From: an uncultured Clostridia bacterium | GTDB taxonomy: Bacteria > Bacillota > Clostridia > UMGS1810 | NCBI GenBank assembly: GCA_934500705.1 | Contig: CAKSTI010000005.1 | Span: 93,856-157,855, forward strand | Direction of reading: 5' to 3' | Length of the DNA: 64,000 nucleotides | Shown here: positions 60,008 through 64,000 of the stretch, in pieces | Numbering within the stretch: the first letter of the stretch is position 1 | How the letters are laid out: every line of letters starts with the position of its first letter | Made by a program: the position numbers and the translations under genes | The notes under the pieces: generated by a model | The model's input: the letters and a program-made list of their open reading frames with translations, nothing else | Databases searched by the model: none | What the model was told of the DNA's origin: nothing

Positions 60008-60838
60008 ATGAAAAAGAAAATTGTTTCGGTTTTGCTCGCTGCGGCAATGGTAGTAGGCTTCGGCGGCTGCGGCACCAAAAAAGAAGAGGCTAAGACAAAT
60101 GACGACGTTATCCGTGTAGGTATGGAGTGCAACTACGCACCGTACAACTGGACGCAGTCTGACGACTCAAACGGCGCAGTTGCGATTGCAAACGTCAACA
60201 AGATGTATGCCAACGGCTATGACGTTCAGGTTGCCGTTAAGATAGCCGACTCTATGGGCAAAAAGCTCGAAATTTATTCCTACGAGTGGGACAGCTTAAT
60301 TCCTGCCGTTCAGTCCGGCAACCTCGATATGATTATCGCAGGTATGAGCCCCACCGCAAAAAGACGTGAAAAGATAGACTTCTCCGATAACTACTATACT
60401 TCAAACCTTGTTATCGTAACCAAAAAGGGCAGCCTTTCCGATGTCAAGACAATAGCTGACCTCAAAGGCAAAAAGATTGCCGCACAGTTAGGCACTTTCC
60501 ACCTCGACGCTCTCACAGACCAGACCGAGGCTGATGTCAGCGAACTTGCAGACTTTTCAACAATGTTTATGGCTCTCAGCGCAGGCACAATCGACGGCTA
60601 CGTTGCAGAGGAACCCACAGCAATGGCGGTTTGCTCCGATGACACTTATGATTACGTTGCACTTGTAAACAACGACACAGGCTTTGCCGTTGAGGACGAC
60701 GACGTAAGCATAGCAGTCGGCGTTAAGAAAGGCTCCAAGCTCGCAGCTAAAATCAACAGCGCAATATCCGACCTTGACACCGACGCTCAGAGAGAGCTTA
60801 TGGCGCAGATGGTTAAGATTGCACCGTCAGAAGAATAA
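60008..60838 (+). CDS. Amino-acid ABC transporter binding lipoprotein (probable lysine)
   Basis: 276 residues with a lipoprotein signal (AAAMVVGFGGCGTKK, cysteine near residue 21). The SBP_bac_3 fold has IRVGMECNYAPYNW, WDSLIPAVQSGNLDMIIAGM and AKRREKIDFSDNYYTSNLVIV. This domain class binds polar or basic amino acids outside the membrane. The lysine riboswitch directly upstream makes lysine the most likely ligand; a related basic amino acid cannot be excluded. First gene of a three-gene importer operon. Confidence 0.92.
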   Translation: MKKKIVSVLLAAAMVVGFGGCGTKKEEAKTNDDVIRVGMECNYAPYNWTQSDDSNGAVAIANVNKMYANGYDVQVAVKIADSMGKKLEIYSYEWDSLIPAVQSGNLDMIIAGMSPTAKRREKIDFSDNYYTSNLVIVTKKGSLSDVKTIADLKGKKIAAQLGTFHLDALTDQTEADVSELADFSTMFMALSAGTIDGYVAEEPTAMAVCSDDTYDYVALVNNDTGFAVEDDDVSIAVGVKKGSKLAAKINSAISDLDTDAQRELMAQMVKIAPSEE

Positions 60839-60856
60839 TTTCGGCAGGTATTTGTT

Positions 60857-61624
60857 ATGGCAAAGTTTTTTTCGGAAGTTGTAAAAATTTTAACCGAGTA
60901 TCATGGCTTTTTACTGCGTGGCGTGGGCTATACAATGCTCATCGCCCTCACAGGAACAATAATCGGACTTGTAATCGGACTCATAACCGGTATAGTAAGG
61001 ACAATCCCCAAGTCCAAAAATCCGCTTGTCAGGTTTCTTTTGAAAATCGTAAATGCGGTAATCAGCATCTACGTAGAAGTTTTCAGAGGAACGCCTATGA
61101 TGGTTCAGGCTATGGTTATATTCTGGGGATATGCCTTTATGAACAACGGCGACACACTGCCCCTTATTCCGGCAGGTATCTTTATCGTATCCATAAATAC
61201 CGGTGCCTATATGGCGGAAATTGTCCGTGGCGGTATAATCTCCATAGACAAAGGGCAGTTTGAGGGTGCGTATTCGATTGGTATGACCCATTGGCAGACG
61301 ATGCTCAGCGTCATTGTTCCGCAGACTATGCGCAACATCTTGCCGGCAATAAGCAACGAGTTTGTAATAAATATCAAAGATACCTCGGTGCTTAATGTTA
61401 TCGGCGTAACGGAACTGTATTTCTTTACAGCAAAGATTTCCAAGATGACCTGGGCAATTTTTGAAACGTATATGGTTGCCTGCGTAATATACTTTATCCT
61501 CACCTTCACCATTACAAGGATTTTAAAGTTTGCCGAGCGCAAAATAGACGGGCCGTCGTCGTACCTCATTCATCATTCGTCAACAATGCCGAATGAGAGT
61601 TTTACGGCAAAGGAGGATAAGTGA
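60857..61624 (+). CDS. Amino-acid ABC transporter permease (probable lysine)
   Basis: 255 residues, His/Glu/Gln/Arg/opine permease subfamily with about five helices. FLLRGVGYTMLIALTGTIIG near the start and EVFRGTPMMVQAMVIFW then YMAEIVRGGIISIDKGQFEGA are the family patterns, the last being the loop that contacts the ATPase. Its stop TGA shares a base with the ATPase start (TGATG). Confidence 0.95.
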   Translation: MAKFFSEVVKILTEYHGFLLRGVGYTMLIALTGTIIGLVIGLITGIVRTIPKSKNPLVRFLLKIVNAVISIYVEVFRGTPMMVQAMVIFWGYAFMNNGDTLPLIPAGIFIVSINTGAYMAEIVRGGIISIDKGQFEGAYSIGMTHWQTMLSVIVPQTMRNILPAISNEFVINIKDTSVLNVIGVTELYFFTAKISKMTWAIFETYMVACVIYFILTFTITRILKFAERKIDGPSSYLIHHSSTMPNESFTAKEDK

Positions 61625-62361
61625 TGAGCGAAAAGATAATAGAGATAAAGGGTTTAAAAAAGGACTTCGGAGAAAACTCCGTTCTCAAAGACATCAATTT
61701 TTCCGTGAATAAAGGTGATGTAACCTGTATCATAGGAGCTTCCGGCTCGGGAAAATCCACTATGCTCAGATGTATCAATCTCCTTGAAGAACCGACCGGC
61801 GGCGAGATTGTGTATAAGGGGAAAAATATCCTCGAAACCAAGAATATCCCCGCATACCGTGCAAAGGTGGAAATGGTTTTCCAGAGTTTTAACCTCTTTG
61901 AAAATATGACCGTTTTAAAAAACTGTATGATAGGTCAGATGAAAGTCTTAAAAGCGGATAAGGAAACCGCAAAAAAGGAGGCAATGTTCTACCTCGAAAA
62001 GGTCGGAATGGCACCCTACATCAACGCAAAGCCACGTCAGCTCTCCGGTGGTCAAAAGCAGAGAGTTGCCATAGCCAGAGCGCTTGCAATGAAACCCGAT
62101 GTCATTCTCTTTGACGAGCCCACCTCTGCCCTCGACCCGCAAATGGTCGGCGAGGTTTTAGATGTTATGAAGGACATCGCCGGGGAGGGACTCACAATGA
62201 TTATCGTAACTCACGAAATGGCGTTTGCCCGTGACGTTTCAAATCACGTTGTGTTTATGCACGACGGCGTAATCTGCGAGGAGGGAACTCCCGAAGAGAT
62301 ATTCACCTCGCCCAAACAGGAAGAAACAAAAGCGTTCCTGTCCAGATTTATGAATAATTAA
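61624..62361 (+). CDS. Amino-acid ABC transporter ATPase (probable lysine)
   Basis: 245 residues. Walker A is IGASGSGKSTMLR near residue 37, the Q-loop MVFQSFNLFEN near 85, the signature LSGGQKQRVAIARAL near 140, Walker B VILFDEPTSALDP near 160 and the switch histidine VTHEMAFA near 200. Belongs to the polar amino-acid (GlnQ/ArtP) class. AGGAGG is 8 bases before ATG 61624. Completes the lysine-riboswitch importer. Confidence 0.96.
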   Translation: MSEKIIEIKGLKKDFGENSVLKDINFSVNKGDVTCIIGASGSGKSTMLRCINLLEEPTGGEIVYKGKNILETKNIPAYRAKVEMVFQSFNLFENMTVLKNCMIGQMKVLKADKETAKKEAMFYLEKVGMAPYINAKPRQLSGGQKQRVAIARALAMKPDVILFDEPTSALDPQMVGEVLDVMKDIAGEGLTMIIVTHEMAFARDVSNHVVFMHDGVICEEGTPEEIFTSPKQEETKAFLSRFMNN

Positions 62362-62366
62362 AAAAT

Positions 62367-62406
62367 CGGCTGTAAAAACCAAGAGTTTTTACAGCCGTAT
62401 TTTTTT
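62367..62406. terminator. Bidirectional terminator
   Basis: A perfect 13-bp stem CGGCTGTAAAAAC (62367-62379) with its complement (62385-62397), 5-base loop, followed by T residues. It lies between the ABC importer and the convergent gene at 62405. Confidence 0.88.
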
Positions 62407-63694
62407 ACCGTCTTCTGCGTTTTGTCTGCTTTTTTCTGTTAAATATCAGCGTTGACCAAACGAATATGATAAGCAGAATACCGAGCGTTACCAAAAGCGT
62501 CGGTGACGACAGCACCCTCATTATGCTTTTGTATGTTCCCTTTAAGTTGTCCGCCTCAACCGCCTGCGGAGATGTCAGCACCAGCGATGCGTATTCCTCG
62601 CCGCCGTACGTCACTTTAACCACGCCGAGCGCCTGACCTTTTGTTATGGGGGCTTTTATTTTGTCCTCGGTTTTGGTTTTGATTTTTACCTTCTTTTCGT
62701 CATAGTCCGACGGCAGATTTACCGACAAATCCTCCGGCGCCTCCAAAAGTATCCTGTCAACGCCCTTTCCGTTGCCAAGTTCAACCTCGGCAAGCACGTC
62801 GCCTTTTGATATTACCTTTACCGCCTTGTAGTAGTTCAGTCCGTATTTCAGGAGCGCCCTTGCATCTTCGTAAGAGTAGTTAAGCTCACCGTCATACGGC
62901 GAGTTTGCAACCAAACAGGTAAATGATGCGTTTTTGTCCTCATATGTGAGTATCAGTCCGCAGTTTTTGTCATTTATATATGAAGTTTTAACTCCCGTTG
63001 CCTTTGACGTATAATACTTATCCGAGGAATACCTTGTAATAAATTTGTTTGAATTGGGCAAATAACGTGTTTCACGGTATTTGTTCGTCGGTGCAATCTC
63101 GTGCATACCCGTATTTACAATCTCGGCAAATTGGGGGAGCGACATAGCATATTTAGTGATTTTATACATATCGTCAAGCGTCGTATATTGCTTTTCGTCC
63201 GGATAACCTGACGGATTTGTGAACTTTGTGTTAAGCGCTCCGAGCGACACCGCCTTTTCGTTCATCGCTTTTATGAACTTGCTGCGTGACTCCAAAGAGT
63301 ACGATGCAATCACCTCAGCCGCATCTCCGGCATCGTAGAGCATCATTCCGTACAACAGGTCGCCGATCTTTAACGTTTCGCCCGCAAGAATACCCATATT
63401 GCCGAACGAGTAGTCGTATGTGGCGAGCGTATCTCCGCTTGCCACAACGGTTTCGTCGCTTTCCACCATATTTTCAATGGCAACCACCGCCGTCATTATC
63501 TTTGCAAATCCGCCGGGGGCAATTTTTTTGTCGGAATTGTGCTCAAAAAGCCGTTTTCCGCTGCTGTTATCTATAAAAAGCGCCTCTCCCGAACGGATTG
63601 ACGGCTTTCCGACGGCACTGTCTGCATATGCGTATATATTTAAGGTAAGAATAAGTGTGGTAATGAGATAAATTATGCGTACCGTTTTTTTCAT
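62405..63694 (-). CDS. D-alanyl-D-alanine carboxypeptidase homologue lacking catalytic motifs
   Basis: 429 residues, signal peptide ending near IYAYADS, the PBP5-type fold and a C-terminal beta domain, then a membrane helix (LLVTLGILLIIFVWSTLIF) and a basic tail. The first motif reads APGGFAKIMT where the active paralogue at 49412 has MASVTKIMT, so glycine takes the place of the catalytic serine. The second reads YDAGDAAEV instead of SGNDAAVA, and the third GVKTSYIND instead of GLKTGSTS. The fold around each motif is well kept. It is therefore probably not an active peptidase but a binding or regulatory protein. Confidence 0.88.
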   Translation of the reverse strand: MKKTVRIIYLITTLILTLNIYAYADSAVGKPSIRSGEALFIDNSSGKRLFEHNSDKKIAPGGFAKIMTAVVAIENMVESDETVVASGDTLATYDYSFGNMGILAGETLKIGDLLYGMMLYDAGDAAEVIASYSLESRSKFIKAMNEKAVSLGALNTKFTNPSGYPDEKQYTTLDDMYKITKYAMSLPQFAEIVNTGMHEIAPTNKYRETRYLPNSNKFITRYSSDKYYTSKATGVKTSYINDKNCGLILTYEDKNASFTCLVANSPYDGELNYSYEDARALLKYGLNYYKAVKVISKGDVLAEVELGNGKGVDRILLEAPEDLSVNLPSDYDEKKVKIKTKTEDKIKAPITKGQALGVVKVTYGGEEYASLVLTSPQAVEADNLKGTYKSIMRVLSSPTLLVTLGILLIIFVWSTLIFNRKKQTKRRRR

Positions 63695-63725
63695 TTGTGT
63701 TCTCCTTTTCGATTTTCTACTATAT

Positions 63726-63754
63726 ATTATATCACTTTATAAACTCATATTCCA
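63726..63754 (-). promoter_or_regulatory. Candidate promoter of the inactive carboxypeptidase homologue
   Basis: On the minus strand TGGAAT (63754-63749), 17 bases, TATAAT (63731-63726), 31 bases upstream of the start. The -10 is perfect and the -35 weak. Confidence 0.5.
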
Positions 63755-63877
63755 TTAAAAAAGTGTGATTTTTTTGTTAAAATGTGTTATTACTATATAT
63801 TGTGTCTGCACTTTCGGTCGCAAAGAACGCAATTTTAAAAATATTTGGAAATTTTTAAAATTTTTTCAAAAAAGGTG

Positions 63878-64000
63878 TTGACAAATGCCATTGTTTGTGG
63901 TATCATAATCAAGTCGCTTGTGGGGGGCGCAAAAGTCACAGAGCAGGCGCACATTTGGTCTTTGAAAAATGAACAGCATAAAAAATAAGGTTCTCGTTAA
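63878..64000 (+). promoter_or_regulatory. Probable rRNA operon promoter and leader
   Basis: TTGACA (63878-63883), 17 bases, TATCAT (63901-63906), preceded by an A/T-rich stretch like an UP element. About 50 bases further on is GGTCTTTGAAAAATGAACAG (63957-63976), which resembles the boxA-containing leader found before 16S rRNA genes in Bacillota. No open frame follows. The 16S gene itself would lie beyond the window. Confidence 0.65.

Overview
The window looks like chromosomal DNA of a spore-forming anaerobic member of the Clostridia (Bacillota), probably a polysaccharide-degrading gut or rumen type. The evidence is a gerA-gerB-gerC germination receptor operon, SpoIID, a SPOCS/LysM spore-coat morphogen, a YlmC/YmxH PRC-barrel protein, Veg, the clostridial IspH-S1 fusion next to cmk and plsC, S-layer homology domains, and sigma-A promoters of the TTGACA-17-TATAAT type. 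No phage, integrase, transposase or CRISPR array was seen.

Region 1 (1-8.2 kb): two tandem paralogous secreted proteins made only of carbohydrate-binding-like beta-sandwich modules, each behind the same unusual promoter box, then a metallophosphoesterase, a GH106-like large glycosidase and a five-bladed-propeller glycosidase. Region 2 (8.3-31.3 kb): a YesM/YesN-type two-component system divergent from a carbohydrate ABC importer (lipoprotein plus two permeases, no ATPase). A long run of secreted proteins follows: a TIM-barrel enzyme with stalk-protein and discoidin-like domains, two S-layer-type proteins, laminin-G-like proteins and two more TIM-barrel paralogues. This part carries a tandem duplication at an exact offset of 3,683 bp with patchy identity, which apparently built a fusion protein. 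Taken together it reads as a surface-tethered glycan capture and import locus.

Region 3 (31.3-40 kb, minus strand): nudF-like, an unknown membrane protein, ispH-S1, plsC and cmk form one tight set. Upstream of these is gerA-gerB-gerC, followed by a 52-residue two-helix protein resembling the D accessory proteins of germinant receptors. Region 4 (40-51.6 kb): Veg, a small P-loop protein, a YigZ-type protein, a class B penicillin-binding protein, rubrerythrin, a YlmC-like protein, a YtxH-like protein, a PHP phosphoesterase, an EamA transporter, a GNAT/YoaP acetyltransferase, an M20 peptidase, the SPOCS-LysM protein, an active-type D,D-carboxypeptidase and a lactonase-fold protein. Three of these genes have their ribosome-binding site inside a near-perfect hairpin.

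Region 5 (51.6-64 kb): citrate synthase, SpoIID, MgtC, a DUF1858 protein, purA, galT-galK and rdgB. Then comes a lysine riboswitch with its own promoter and terminator in front of a polar amino-acid ABC importer, which identifies that importer as a probable lysine transporter. Last is a D,D-carboxypeptidase homologue in which all three catalytic motifs are changed. The final 120 bases look like the promoter and leader of an rRNA operon that would begin just past the window.
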